Program-made: the position numbers and the translations under genes
Notes under the pieces: model-generated
The model's input: only the letters and a program-made list of their open reading frames with translations
What the model was told of the DNA's origin: nothing
The model's database searches: none
Shown here: one piece after another, positions 1 through 10,588 of the stretch
Layout: every line of letters begins with the position of its first letter
Numbering within the stretch: position 1 is the stretch's first letter
Origin: Hirundichthys speculiger
Taxonomy: Eukaryota > Chordata > Actinopteri > Beloniformes > Exocoetidae
DNA: 64,000 bases
Direction of reading: 5' to 3'
Assembly: GCA_018398805.1 (NCBI GenBank)
Contig: JAGFBZ010002542.1
Span: 310,001-374,000, forward strand

Positions 1-105
1 AGAATGGTCAAAAATCCCCAATAAACACACTTCCTAGGAGTGTTGAAGCTGTTCATGCTGCAAAGGGTGGAGCCACATCATATTGATTAGGAATGGGATG
101 AACTA
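1..105 (+). mobile_element. Tc1/mariner 3'-end fragment
   Basis: This stretch closely matches the 3' end of the fuller Tc1-like element near 54380-54500: the same run of 'tcaaaaatccccataaaca', then 'gttgaagctgtt', 'gctgcaaagggtgga' and 'tcatattgattaggaa'. It breaks off at a tandem repeat before reaching the terminal inverted repeat. It is a dead fragment of the transposase 3' end. Confidence 0.8.
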
Positions 106-108
106 AAT

Positions 109-499
109 GGTGAAACTTTGCCCCCAAAGGTCGAGGTCATCATAGGGAGGGTCAGTGATGTCAAACCTACCCACCAGTAACCCACTAGTGAAAATAGCAT
201 GTCTCTAGCCCACACAGAGGCTGAGAAATGGGATTCGTGGCGTGCGTGATGGCGAAACTCTGCCCCCAAAGGTCGAGGTCATCATAGGGAGGGTCAGTGA
301 AGTTAAGGCTACCCACTAGTAACCCACTAGAGAAAATAGCATGTCTCTAGCCCACACAGAGGCTGAGAAGTGGGATTTCGATGCGTGCGTGATGGTGAAA
401 CTCCGCCCCCAAAGGTCGAGGTCATCATAGGGAGGGTCAGTGATGTCAAGGCTACCCACTAGTAACCCACTAGAGAAAAAAGAATGTCTCTAGCCCACA
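109..499. repeat. tandem repeat, unit about 143 bp, nearly 3 copies
   Basis: The block 'gaaact..gcccccaaaggtcg' recurs at about 112, 254 and 397, giving unit lengths of 142-143 bp. Each unit continues through 'cataggg agggtcagtga' and 'tctctagcccaca'. The third copy ends early near 499. The repeat abuts the Tc1 fragment. No coding capacity is apparent. Confidence 0.9.
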
Positions 500-813
500 T
501 CGCACGGTCGAGACCTACGTTTTGATATATTTCATGCATGTGTGCACCTTACGGTTATGCCCCTATTAACGGACGAAAAATGATGCGGAATAATAATAAG
601 AAAAAAAAAAAAGGGAAACCCATCCTGGATACTAATATACGCCTTCTCGAACGCGTTTTTTGTCGTTTTCTCAGTGGTTTTTTTGTTTTTTTTTTATTTT
701 TTTCTTCCATAGCGAGGGCAGGGTAACCCATGATGCCCTCGCAGTGGCATTTTCGCAGAGGGCCATTTTATGGCCCGCAGCGGGCCATTTTGGGCCATTT
801 TACTGCATAACAA

Positions 814-845
814 TATGTGCCTGCCAATGCATTGGCAGGCACATA
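814..845. repeat. perfect 32-bp palindrome
   Basis: The 16-base left arm TATGTGCCTGCCAATG is followed directly by its exact reverse complement with no spacer. The centre contains GCCAAT and ATTGGC, which resemble NF-I/CCAAT half sites. Just upstream (about 755-805) lie three copies of a GGCCATTTT word. It could be a MITE centre or a cruciform-forming site. No function can be assigned. Confidence 0.85.
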
Positions 846-1832
846 ATTAGACAGACTCCTAGTCTAAAGACATGAATGAAAAATCCTCCCCCCAGGTTGT
901 CTCCAACATGACTCAGACCAATCTTCTTCAAGAATAAATTAATAGAAACCTTTTTCAGGTGAACGTGCAGATGCACTTGATATTGTCTCTTCAGACAGAT
1001 CATGTTTAAGCAGATGAGCTGCTCACAAGGTGTCACAAAGACAGAGATTAAAAAAAAAAATGTCTTAGATTATCTATTATGATTTTATGAAATCATTTGG
1101 TGTAGGTTCCATGACAGAGCTATGATCTTGTGGCAAACATAATGTGTGATACGAAAATTTGTTTGGTCTTCATTGCATTAAAAAATACAAAGTGTCAAAT
1201 GCATCCTATATATGAACAGTACTATTATCCAAAACATGAAACACGTTGTTGTTGAAAACTTTCATCATTTATTAACACCAAAAAGACAGGAGAGAAGGGA
1301 GAGTCATCGGGGGAAAATACATTAGGGAAGTATAGAAAAAAATAAATAAATCCCACAAACAAGAATCACAGCCAAAAACAGCTGAGTGAATTTTGCACAT
1401 GAAAAGATTTAAGTCAAGCTTCTACTGGAGCAAAAGAGGCACAAGCCAACAAGCATGCAACAAGAAGACAGTTCAGTGGCCACCATAAATAATTTACTAG
1501 GCACAGTCAGCCTATTAAATAACAGTGGGGAAAATAAAACAAAAAAAAAATAACAGTCTTATTGTCACAATGATTTTGATGTTTGCAACTCATTGTTAAG
1601 GTTGAGGCTGATAAAGATCCTGTTAAAGTTTACCAGTGACAACCAGGAAATTCTGGTAACATTTCATTTAAAATGAAACACACCATAAATATTCATCAAC
1701 GGGATCAATTTCTTCTCACATCAGTCTACTACTATTCTCTGGGACTGCAATAAAGTGCTTTAAAGGGTTAGAAAATTATGAGCAAGACCAGCAAATATTA
1801 ACCAATATTGGTACACAATAACAAAGAAAAAC
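846..1832. other. AT-rich flank, no gene seen
   Basis: No coding signal and no repeat family that I recognise. The stretch has several A-runs and lies beyond the likely 3' end of pth2r. Confidence 0.5.
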
Positions 1833-3399
1833 TTTATTGAATTGTTTTTTAGTCTGTAAAAATTTAAAGTGCATTAATTCCACCGTAGTCACAGTGAAAC
1901 ATGCGCTACATCAGCGTTGTCATATTTCCTCGCCTTAACTTTCTGGTCACTTTTGTTTGTCTTATTATTTACGTCTCTCTCCGCCTTTGTTTCATCCCTG
2001 TTAAATAATTTTCCGTAGTGTCTCTTGAGGGTTTGTTCACTTCATATCTCCTGGTCTGTGCTGTGTGCAAAACAACCCCACACAATATAGCTAATACTCC
2101 CTGCATACTCAGTGATGAAGAGAGCACCACTGCCACCTACTGTAGTATATATGCAATTACACTTTATTCCAGTATGGCAAAAAAAAAAACATGTTTTCTG
2201 GGGTCACATACCCGCTCTGGCATCGCAACGCGACCAGGTCCACTATTTGAGAAGGCCTGCCCAAGATGGTGTTTTTGTTGATGTTATTTTAAATCAATTC
2301 ATAATCTGTCATCAGGTGCCTGCTAGACATCGTATGATTTTTTTTTTGTTTTTTTTTTAGTGTAGGAGGAGTCTGTTTTGCATCTTGAGTCCACCTAACA
2401 AATACTGCATTGAAGTTACTGTGAAAAACTCACAAAAGATTCACACAAGTGGAAACAGGAACTTAGTGCTCACTTAACAATATATGATGAAAGATCATGA
2501 CAGACTTTACAGGTAATTTCAAATCACTCACAGGCAGTAAATAAAGAGATTATGTCCTTTTGAGGTTAGTAAGCGTATGCGTTTCTTAATGACTGTTTTG
2601 AATAGGAGTTTTGGAGAGACGGCTGCTCTCCTGTCTTACTTGGAAAGTGTTCCATGTCAGAATCTTTCAATGTATAGTTTCAGATGGTTCTAGCTTACTT
2701 TCATCTCTGCTTCTTGGAATGTGTTGCAGGCCTCAATTTCAGAAACGGGCAAAAATCAACAAATGAAATAAAGTTGATTAAAAAAAATTGCATTTCTATT
2801 GAGCTATCTAAGAATGTTTGGACTTATTCTTTTCTGTCAGTTTAGAGACTGTTATTGTGGGGAATTTCAGACTTAAGCCCATTACCAGTAGACAAATCAA
2901 ATAATCAATAAGACTGCACAACAATCTAAGACAATGACAAGAAAATGTAGAAAGTTTCAATATGAAAACTGTAACAAGCAGGATAAGATGTAGCATGGCC
3001 TCCTATCAGACATCTAAATATCATTTTGCAAAAGGAAAGAAAACTTTTCTTGGTCCTTTTTTTACATGTAGGAAAATAGAGCTTATAGTCTTTATCAGCT
3101 CTTTTTATCACCCATGTAGTATTTATGTATTGAAAAAGTTGATGATGACAACTGTTGCCAGTTTACACTGTGACAAAAGCACGAACAGTAACATTAATCT
3201 GCATTCAACATCATGATTTCTTCATTGTAGCTGAAGTTCTCACTGATAGAAAGTTTATGCCATTTCTTCCTTTCATATCAAATAGTGAGATTTTTGGCTT
3301 TTGTTTGATTCCCTCTTCAAAGTTTAAGTTATTCAAAACAATAATATGTTACAGCTTTATCTGTAGAATTTTTCATCAGTGTCTCTTGACATTCCTCTG
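1833..3399 (-). other. pth2r: probable pth2r 3' UTR
   Basis: This is the minus-strand sequence after the pth2r stop codon. Reverse-complement AATAAA signals occur at 2163-2168 and 1833-1838, so the UTR may end shortly after either. Which signal is used cannot be told from sequence. No transposon was recognised between the stop codon and about 2200. Confidence 0.4.
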
Positions 3400-3786
3400 C
3401 TACAGTGTTTCCTCTTCATCCTCAGCTGTTCCACTTGTATTTAAAACAGGAATATTTTCCTTCAGCAAGATGTCATCCACTTGCTTGGGGCCGCTGTCCT
3501 CAGGTTCTTCAGGTAATGATGGATCTGAGTTGGTGATTACATAACCTGGGAGATTGGCATAGCTGTTAACCATGGGAGAACCTGTACTTCGATGAACTCG
3601 GCTTGAAGCAAGTGTTGTGGAGCGTGTGGAAACCCCACCACCAGCCAGGTGGGAGTGACTGCTGGTGCTGTTGTTGTTCAGACCTACAACCACGGAGCCG
3701 TAACGGTAGCGGGCACAGGCGACTGGACCCTCCCATTCAAATGAAAGGTTCCAGCGCGTCCATGTTTTCTTTATTTCCGACTGGAC
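3400..3786 (-). CDS. pth2r: pth2r last exon: cytoplasmic tail of PTH2 receptor
   Basis: This exon encodes the final 128 residues and the TAG stop (3400-3402). The acceptor is TTACAG just above 3786, in phase with the 42-bp exon. It opens with VQSEIKKTWTRWNLSFEWE, the juxtamembrane helix 8 region that family members show as EVQ-E-KK-W-RWN. A Ser/Thr-rich stretch follows, as expected for kinase and arrestin regulation, then GYVITNSDPSLP. The acidic end is DSGPKQVDDILLKEN to EDEEETL. The GYV..NS and DSG..VDDIL blocks resemble the tail of vertebrate PTH2R rather than PTH1R. The last four residues, EETL, fit a class III-type PDZ ligand (acidic residue at -2). The preceding intron is full of transposons, but the splice site is intact. 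Confidence 0.93.
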   Translation of the reverse strand, partial: VQSEIKKTWTRWNLSFEWEGPVACARYRYGSVVVGLNNNSTSSHSHLAGGGVSTRSTTLASSRVHRSTGSPMVNSYANLPGYVITNSDPSLPEEPEDSGPKQVDDILLKENIPVLNTSGTAEDEEETL

Positions 3787-4415
3787 CTGTAAGGATGTGA
3801 AGAATCAATAATTGTAAAATGACAACATAGCAAAGAAGAGGGATTTCAGTTTGTTCAGCTTCTGCAGTGATGGATACATACAGTACATTTTATTATCATT
3901 TTTACATTGGGTACAGAAAGAATGTCCGAGCAGGCTCCATAATCCTTAAATGGAAAAAGTTTGAGACAACCAGAACTCTTGGTAGACCTAGCCATCCAGT
4001 CAAACTGAGGAATTATGGGAGAAGAGCCTCGGTGAGAGAAGCAAAGAAGAACCCAATCATCACTGTGGCTGAGCTCCAGAGATGCAGTAGGGAGATGGGG
4101 ACAGGATGACTGGTTGCAATTGAAGGAAAGATGAATCCAGCCAAGTACAGAGGTATCCTGGTCGAAAACCAGTGTTCAGGACCTCAGACTGGGCTGAAGG
4201 TTCACCTTCCAACAAGACAATGACCCTAAGCACACAGCTAAAATAACGAAGGAGTGGTTTCAGAACAACTCTGTGACCATTCTTGACTGGCCCAGCTAGA
4301 GCCCTGACCTAAACCCAATTGAACATCTCCGGAGAGACCTGAAAACGGCTGTCCACCAATGTTCAACATCTAACCTGACAGAACTGGAGGGGAACTGCAA
4401 GGAAGAAGGGCAGAG

Positions 4416-4801
4416 CAGTGATTCTCAAAGTGTGGGCTGCGGCCCCCTGGTGGGCCGTCGTGGGACTGCAGGTGGGCCATGAGAGGTCATTAGAATTAAA
4501 CAAATGTGTTTTAAATCCTCAATCTTTTTAAAATATGTTTTTAATCACTGTAAAATATTCATGACATGATTAAAAAAAACATTAAGAAGTAATAAAACAA
4601 ACCAGTTAAGTCTTATTCTACTGTCATCTTAACTTAATATGACAAGTGTCACCTTATTTGTTGACCCCTTACATTAATATCGTATCTTGGTTCCTTGTCC
4701 TGTATGTTGATCACAGTTGTGATTAAAGGTTTCGGTGGGCTGCGGAGATTTTTTACATTTTTCAAATTGGGCCTTGGTGTTCTAAAGTTTGGGAATGGCT
4801 G
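4416..4801. mobile_element. non-autonomous hAT element (MITE), family 1 copy A
   Basis: The 386-bp element is bounded by an exact 8-bp target duplication, gggcagag, at 4408-4415 and 4802-4809. The terminal repeats are imperfect: CAGTGATTCTCAAAGTGTG on the left, and CAGCCATTCCCAAACTTTA as the reverse complement of the right end. It has no ORF. A second copy in the opposite orientation lies at 30783-31151. It is inserted in the transposase region of the surrounding Tc1 element. Confidence 0.93.
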
Positions 4802-5105
4802 GGGCAGAGGATCCCCAGATCCAAGTGAGAAAGATATGTTGCATCATTCCCAAGAGGACTCATGCCTGTACTAGCTCAAAAAGGGTGCTTCTACTCAATA
4901 ATGAGCAAAGGGCTGAAAACTTATGACCATCTGATAGTTCAGGTTTTTTTTTTTTTTTCAGTAAATTTGCAAAAATTTCTGCATTTCTGTTTTTTTCTGT
5001 CAAGATGTGGTCCTGAGTGTATATGAATGACAAATAAAATGAACTTTTTTTGATTTTAGCAAATGGCTGGAATGAAAAAAAGTGAAAAATGTAAAGGGTC
5101 TCAAT

Positions 5106-5925
5106 TAGAGGTCTTTGGAACAACCTGACAACCCGACAACCCAAGGTTACGAACCCGACCCGCAAATCAGGTCTTGGGTCCGTTAACAAGACGTGACTCT
5201 GGGTTCAGGTCGGGAATCGGTACAGTTAGTCTCGGGTCTGGTCGGTGCTCTCTGACAGGCTGGATTACCAGAGAGAGGTAAAGATATTGGCGGTGGCAGC
5301 TGTCACTCAGCGCCCCCCATCCCCGTCTCCTTCCATCCAATAGGCTGTGAAATGTCAAGTGACAGGTCACGCAAAAGTAAACAAACAAACAGTAGTTTGG
5401 TTTAGACTGTGTCAGGACTTGGGGCAGTTAAATGATTATTCATTAACGTGGCGTGTTTGTAAGAAAACAATCGTGTTGCCATGGCGTGTTATTACCGGTA
5501 TACCTGGCAGCTGTAAATCACAACGGATCGCCAACATGATAATGTTGGATCAGAGAATATGTTCACGACATGTCCTGAACCGGTGTAGGCTATTAGTGTT
5601 AGCAGTTGCAACAAATAGCATATGTATCCACAATGAGAATAACGACATGGATTTATTGTTGTTTACATCACATAGCCTAGTGCAGCAAATGAACCAGGTA
5701 GAAGAAGACAATGTTTAGGTAGGAAAAATCAAGTTTTATTCAACGCTAGACAACTTTTAACATGAACAACTATGGGCTGTAATTGTCTCAGTTCTATTCG
5801 GGTATCTCTGTTCATTTCGTGGTCAGAAACTAAAGACCTGGGTCGGATCGGGTCGATTCCAGGTCCAAATATTGTGGGTCCATTTGGGTTCGGGTCGATG
5901 AAAGTTGGACCCGTGAAGACCTCTA
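5106..5925. mobile_element. non-autonomous hAT element inserted in a Tc1 terminal repeat
   Basis: The 820-bp element begins TAGAGGTCTT and ends with the inverted copy AAGACCTCTA. The flanking 8-bp duplications are gtctcaat (5098-5105) and gtctgaat (5926-5933), with one mismatch. The right copy is the intact word of the Tc1 terminal repeat that was hit. Both ends are rich in CGGGTC-type words, for example 'gggtcggatcgggtcga'. No ORF of note. Confidence 0.9.
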
Positions 5926-5953
5926 GTCTGAATACTTTCCATGCCATTGTATT

Positions 5954-6790
5954 TATGAAGTTGGAGCCTTGACACCCAATTATAACTTCCCACAGATAAA
6001 GCCTATGTTGATTGCAACATAGCTTGGCAGTTATGCACTGCTTGGCTGATGAAAACTGTTGGTGCTCCTTTAAATAGATCAAACAACTTGAGGGTGGAAC
6101 TGGAAAGTAACTTTATAGAGGATGTATGTGAGCAAAATATGTTTCTTCCATCGTCTACCTGGACTAGCTCATAGGTCTTGCCACATTTTAAAGGTTTTGT
6201 GTTAAGGAATTTGGAAGTATAGTGCTGTTTCCATTTGTTAAATCTTTTTTAAAATATCAAGATAGATATTTGTCTTTCTGGGCCAATTGCAATGTGTATA
6301 CAGTATATAGGCAGGTAATGGAAGCAACAACAAACAACATATTGCACTTAGAGACATCCGCTACAAAACAATTTCCAATAACATTTGAAGTTTAATGTGC
6401 GACTTTAAAAAGCCAACAGAAATATACATTTTTATAGTACATTATTTGTTCACCAGTATCTTAAAACAGTACAGAAACATGCATGCATACAGATACACAA
6501 TCACCACATGCAGTTTTTGAGCCTGTGATGATCAATTTTAGTCTAGTAATGAAATTCACATTGTATCATCTTATAAATAGGTCTTGGCCTTTTTGTAAAC
6601 TGAAATATCATGCAGCAGATTTTAGTAGCTCATCAAAGCCATTGGGATGGGACTTTCCTGTCTCGTCAATTTGTGTAACTTAAGTGTCAGCTCAAGTCAA
6701 TAATCATGATTCACGCACACAATCCAGACAAAACTTTTGATGAGATTATGAGTTTAGTTTTCTAAAAAGCTTATATGTATGCCCACTCAC
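5954..6790. other. pth2r intron, nothing recognised
   Basis: AT-rich intron sequence with no coding signal and no repeat family that I can name. Confidence 0.5.
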
Positions 6791-6832
6791 CTCTCCATTG
6801 CAGTAGCAGTAAATAATGGACACAAAAAATCC
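6791..6832 (-). CDS. pth2r: pth2r 42-bp exon: end of TM7
   Basis: The exon encodes [14 protein letters not shown], the second half of transmembrane helix 7 with the conserved class B 'CNGE' end that leads into helix 8. A 42-bp exon at exactly this place is a hallmark of secretin-family receptor genes. Splice sites are textbook: TTTTCAG before it and GTGAGT after it. It is in phase 0 on both sides, joining FNSFQ of the preceding exon to VQSEIKK of the next. Confidence 0.96.
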
Positions 6833-6952
6833 CTGAAAAGAAGAGATTGACATACACTTCAGACCTCCGTGGGATAAACCTTATGACCAGAATCATCTAA
6901 TATTCAATACTCATATCTGAGTTCAATAAAAACACAACAAAATGAAATAAAG

Positions 6953-7420
6953 ATTCAATTCAATTCAATTTTATTTATATAGCGTCTGTTACAATGACAA
7001 TTGTCTCTAGGCGCTTTACAGAGACCCAGAGCATGACCCCCGAGCAAATATCATTAACTAAGATTATATCATTAAATCCAATCAATGATAAATGACAATG
7101 GCAGGTAAAAAAAAACTCCCACGTAGGGAGAAAAAAAAACCTTTATACCAAACAGTGGCAAGGAAAAACTCCACTTTAAGAGGAAGAAACCTTGAGCAGG
7201 ACCTGGCTCATATGGGGGGACCTTCCTGCCGAAGGCCAGCCGGGTAGAGAAAGAAAAGAGGGGAGACAGGACAGAGAGAGGATGTAGGACAGAGAGAAGA
7301 TGGAGGACAGAAAGAGGATGTAGGACAGATTAATAATAAAGAAGTAGTGGAATTGTTGTAGGGTGAATGCAAACGGGCTATGGAGGGCCCTTGGGCGTGT
7401 GGTCAGCATAATGAGTCATG
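6953..7420 (-). mobile_element. fish SINE-like dispersed repeat with TTGAATTG tail
   Basis: Read on the minus strand it ends in 'tatataaataaaattgaa' plus a TTGAATTG tail, a common teleost retroposon 3' end. Upstream it carries the words 'gccggccttcggcagg'-like, 'gagccaggtcctgctcaag' and 'gggggtcatgctctgggtc'. The same order is seen at 20935-21175 plus 24545-24604, at 13955-14062 and at 62800-62895. A short GGACAGAGAG-rich minisatellite lies at 7260-7330. It has no ORF. The class (SINE or truncated LINE 3' end) is uncertain. Confidence 0.75.
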
Positions 7421-8110
7421 ATAGGATGATAAAGATGCTAACAAAGCCTCAGCTATTGATATCTAATAATAAAAAAGAGATAAATTGTAATCTTTAGACT
7501 CGCTCTTATCACCCTCTTAACATCGTCTGTATTCCTGATTCACATCGCAGCAGGAAGAACTTTAAGAGTGTTATGTTTTCTTTTTCTCTTTAGCAGGATA
7601 GATTACAAATCTCCATCTGTAAATCATTGCCTGTGAGTGGTACATATTATCAGCATCATATCTGGCAATCTGTTGACCAGGACTTAAGAGTAAAAAGATA
7701 AAGTCAGGAGCAAAGGTTTGTGGGGAAGAACAGAATATCTCACTGTGGAAACAAAAAAAGCCTGCTTTCAATTTGTAAAAAAGCTGCTCTCTGAGTATTG
7801 GCTTGTGAATAGAGGAGATGGAAATGTATGCATATGTGATGGGAATGATTTGAAAATGAGTATTTGAGCTGGGTAAAATGGGATCAGAACAGAGAAGTGT
7901 TGTGTTTATGTGACCATGGTGAAAGAAACATGCGATTTTAATCAATCAGACACTCTTTCTTCACCTGCTTAATACAGGTATTATATTTGGTATGGTGGTG
8001 GTCCTCTACCATTTGGACATGTAACAATTGCATGCTTTTTGTTACAGGCTCATCCTGTGCCATTGCGGGTTGTGGGCTTTCTCCATCTGTCGCCTGCGGA
8101 CTGGAAGAGG

Positions 8111-8282
8111 GAATGACGTCCCGGGATTCCTTCGGCCGTGCTCCTCCTACACCAGGTGAGCAACATTGTCATCACCTGGGCCCGCCTCCCATCGCCATCC
8201 CCACCCATAAAAGAACTATCAGAGCTTCATTTGTGTCAGATCTATCAGATCTGCCACTGTTGTTCTTTAAGATGAACCTGTT
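8111..8282 (+). promoter_or_regulatory. promoter-like block, probably from a transposable element
   Basis: A CRE-like TGACGTC (8114-8120) in a GC-rich stretch is followed about 90 bp later by a TATA-like CATAAAAG (8206-8213). About 60 bp further on are an ATG and then a strong splice donor, TTG|GTGAGT, at about 8282. The strand is opposite to pth2r. It ends about 100 bp before a pogo-like transposon. The call is inference from motif spacing only. Confidence 0.25.
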
Positions 8283-8820
8283 GGTGAGTGTGGCTTATTG
8301 TATTGAAGAATGTTTCAGTTGCTGCGCTGTGTTAGAGCTAGGCTTGTTAAGAACTTGTTTTTTGTTTCAATTTTGGATGTAGAGGAAATTGGGGTATTGT
8401 GAGACACTGGGAATGTGAGACATCCCCTGTATCAGGACGCACCTGTGGTCATTTTCTACCTTGGCCATGAAGAGCGTTACTCCATTGTGTTGTGGTAAGC
8501 ATGTGTTTTGGACAAAAATAAATTTTTGGGATGTAAAAGTATTTTTTTTGGTTTTCACCATAATCTACTCTGGTGCTAAAAGTAATTGATTCAAGCAGAC
8601 AAACTCATATATCGTATATTGTCGAACTATCGCCTTTTATAATCATGCAGTGCTGCTAGCTAAAGATTGGCCTGAATTCTGCAGAGAGGTTGTTTTAATT
8701 AAAAAAATGGTGGAGAGTTAAAGTAAGACAAATGCCATGGGGAAAAGTAAGACAATGCCTCACAAGTAAGACAAAAATAAGCTTTGTTTTTTGTGTCTTA
8801 AATAGCATGAAAAATCCATC

Positions 8821-9123
8821 ATGCCAAGGAAATACAACAGGAAGACAACCTGGGGCCGAACCTCCCTTGAACAGATGGAAAGTGCAGCCACTGAAGTCAT
8901 GAAGCAAAAGAAGTCCTTAAGAGGTGTTTCAAGGGAGCGAAATATTGACAAGTCAAGCCTCCTAAGATTTATAAGAAAAAACGAGCTGTGGGAAGTTCTC
9001 ACTGTGGCCTGGGGTTTGGTGGCCCATGCAAAGAGAATTTTTACAGATGAGATGGAGGAAAAACTTTCCAAACATTTGAAAGAACTTGCTGAACAGTCCT
9101 ATAGTCTCTCTCCAGCTAAGTAG
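8821..9123 (+). pseudogene. pogo-like transposase, N-terminal DNA-binding part
   Basis: An open frame of 100 residues starts MPRKYNRKT. It contains a psq/CENP-B-type helix-turn-helix: 'AATEVMKQKKSLRGVSRERN' and 'NIDKSSLLRFI' fit the pattern of residues that read DNA in pogo proteins. It then runs through 'IFTDEMEEKLSKHLKELAEQ'. A stop at 9121 follows 'SLSPAK', where copy 2 has an open frame ('SLANCRTMAFEYADK' at 27831), so the stop is a lesion in this copy. Downstream DNA still encodes 'ALEYAEK'-like residues. Confidence 0.75.
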
Positions 9124-9270
9124 TGCACACTGGCATTTGAATATGCAGAAAAGAACGATGTCCTCGTGCCTGCCAATTGGAAAGAGACGCAGGTACTGCA
9201 GTGATTTCCTATGGTAACTAAGGCTGATCTTCCAACAAGGCTAAATCTTATAATAATGGATCATCTATAG

Positions 9271-9412
9271 GTCAAGAATGGTTCCGCAGCTTCCTGGCAC
9301 GTCGCCGGCTTTCTGCCCGAACACCAGAAGCAACATCCATCGGAAGGGCCATTGCCTTCAATAGGACGACTGTTGGAGAGTTCTTTGATAATCTGCCAGT
9401 AGTCATGGAAAG
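9271..9412 (+). pseudogene. pogo-like transposase, internal exon
   Basis: The exon follows an acceptor (CTATAG) at 9270. It reads (G)QEWFRSFLARRRLSARTPE and ends NLPVVMER at a donor, AG|GTGAGA (9413). The 'W...F..R...L..R.PE' pattern is the second (CENP-B-like) DNA-binding module that precedes the catalytic domain in pogo-family proteins. It is open throughout. Confidence 0.7.
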
Positions 9413-9508
9413 GTGAGAGAATTAACTCTTCCAATGCATGTGTTTTATTCTGGTTTTTATTCTCAAAAATTAGGTAGTTTAGATTCCCTTTCTCCTTATC
9501 TTTAACAG

Positions 9509-9581
9509 GCATAAATTCCCTCCACACATGATTTTTAATGTGGACAAAACAGGTCTTCATATCGTACAAAGGCCTCACCAG
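9509..9581 (+). pseudogene. pogo-like transposase, exon with first catalytic Asp
   Basis: The acceptor TTTAACAG precedes 9509 and the donor CAG|GTAAGA follows 9581. It encodes HKFPPHMIFNVDKTGLHIV. 'NVDKTG' corresponds to the NxDETG motif holding the first acidic residue of the DDE triad; the usual Glu next to it is Lys here. The phase matches the previous exon, so the two still join in frame. Confidence 0.7.
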
Positions 9582-9795
9582 GTAAGATACACGATACACA
9601 CACAAGGCTGACATGTGTAGCTTGTAATAATGTAATAAACAGGCCGTCGGGACCTCCGAGCGAGCAAGGCAGAGAATGGCTCTCTGAAATCGGATAGGCT
9701 CTGGCTCTCCTTCCTGCTCTGGTTCTCATGCAGCCTCCAGACTGGCTGCAGTCCCTGCTCCGGTCCCCCAAACTTACTGTGCCCCTGACCACCCC

Positions 9796-10588
9796 ATGCT
9801 GCTAATCATGGACAATATTAAAGCTCACATATCACTCAGGGCAGTAGAAATCGCCAAGAGCAAAGGTAGTGTTATGCTCACCCTCCCACCTCACATATTC
9901 CATCGCATGCAGCCTCTGGATGTGGCCATGTACGGTCCATTCAAAGCCCAATACAGCCGAGCTCTCGATGGGTGGATGCGATCGAATCCTGGCAAAACAG
10001 TCACCATCTACCAGGTTGCAGAAGTTGTGAATCAAGCCTTCATGACAACCGTGACACCATGCAACATCACTTCTGGGTTTAGGTCCACTGGGATTTTCTC
10101 ATATAATGACGACATTTTCCCCGATGAAGCATTTACACCATCTGTTCCGTCAGACCGGCCAAACCCCGAGCTACAGCCTGCCACCAGGGTTGCTCTACCT
10201 CCGGCAGAAGGTACGGAAGGCCTGCACACTGCAGATGATCCGCCTGAAGATGAACCTCCCGGTGAAGATAATGCACCCTTCCATATGAATTCACTCATGC
10301 CAGCTGACACGGAAGAGGGACAAATAACTAGCCGACCTGGATATGTCCCCCTGCAGGAAATCATCGCACTTCCAAAGTTCACCCCCAGAGAGAAAACCAG
10401 ATGGAGGCGCATGAAGACCGCTATCCTCACCGACACTCCTGAGATGCAGGCACTTGAAAGGGCTTTTGAAGAAAGCCCTGGGCCTCTCGAGTCCGTGCCG
10501 TCACCGCTGCAGCAGGTGTTACAGCTGGCCATGACTCTTCCTGGGCCACTCGAGCTGCAGCCGATGCCTCGTTGCCTTCTGGTTCACA
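9796..10588 (+). pseudogene. pogo-like transposase, C-terminal catalytic part
   Basis: This open frame begins LLIMDNIKAHISLRAVEIAK. The MDN holds the second catalytic Asp, and 'VMLTLPPHIFHRMQPLDVAM' and 'GPFKAQYSRALDGWMRSNPG' follow, both characteristic of DDE_1/pogo enzymes. 'ITSGFRSTGIFSYNDDIFPD' ends the fold, and a Pro/Glu-rich tail runs on. The frame stays open to 10665, but residues after about 10588 come from the inserted palindromic repeat, so the true C-terminus is lost. Confidence 0.8.

Larger units (their letters stand above)
3928..5953 (+). mobile_element. Tc1-like transposon, degenerate, carrying two hAT insertions
   Basis: Typical Tc1 transposase DNA is readable but riddled with stops and gaps. 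'ataatccttaaatgga', 'aagaacccaatcatcact' and 'gctgagctccagaga' lie in the helix-turn-helix part. 'caacaagacaatgaccct' encodes the QQDND motif of the DDE/D catalytic core, and 'cctaaacccaattgaaca' encodes the following DLNPIE block. The coding region is interrupted at 4416. The right terminal repeat ('gtctgaatactttcc') is interrupted at 5106. It sits about 150 bp upstream of the acceptor of the last pth2r exon. It is non-functional. Confidence 0.85.
8383..10588 (+). mobile_element. pogo/Tigger-like DNA transposon, copy 1
   Basis: The left end has 'ggggtattgtgagacact' followed by 'tgtgagacatcccctgtat', the same start as copy 2 at 25087. Coding parts resemble pogo-like transposases with a helix-turn-helix N-terminus and a DDE core. 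They are arranged as exons with intact splice signals (8821-9123, 9271-9412, 9509-9581, 9796-10588). The segment between 9582 and 9795 does not read as transposase and may be rearranged. The right end is replaced by a small palindromic repeat from 10589. Confidence 0.8.
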
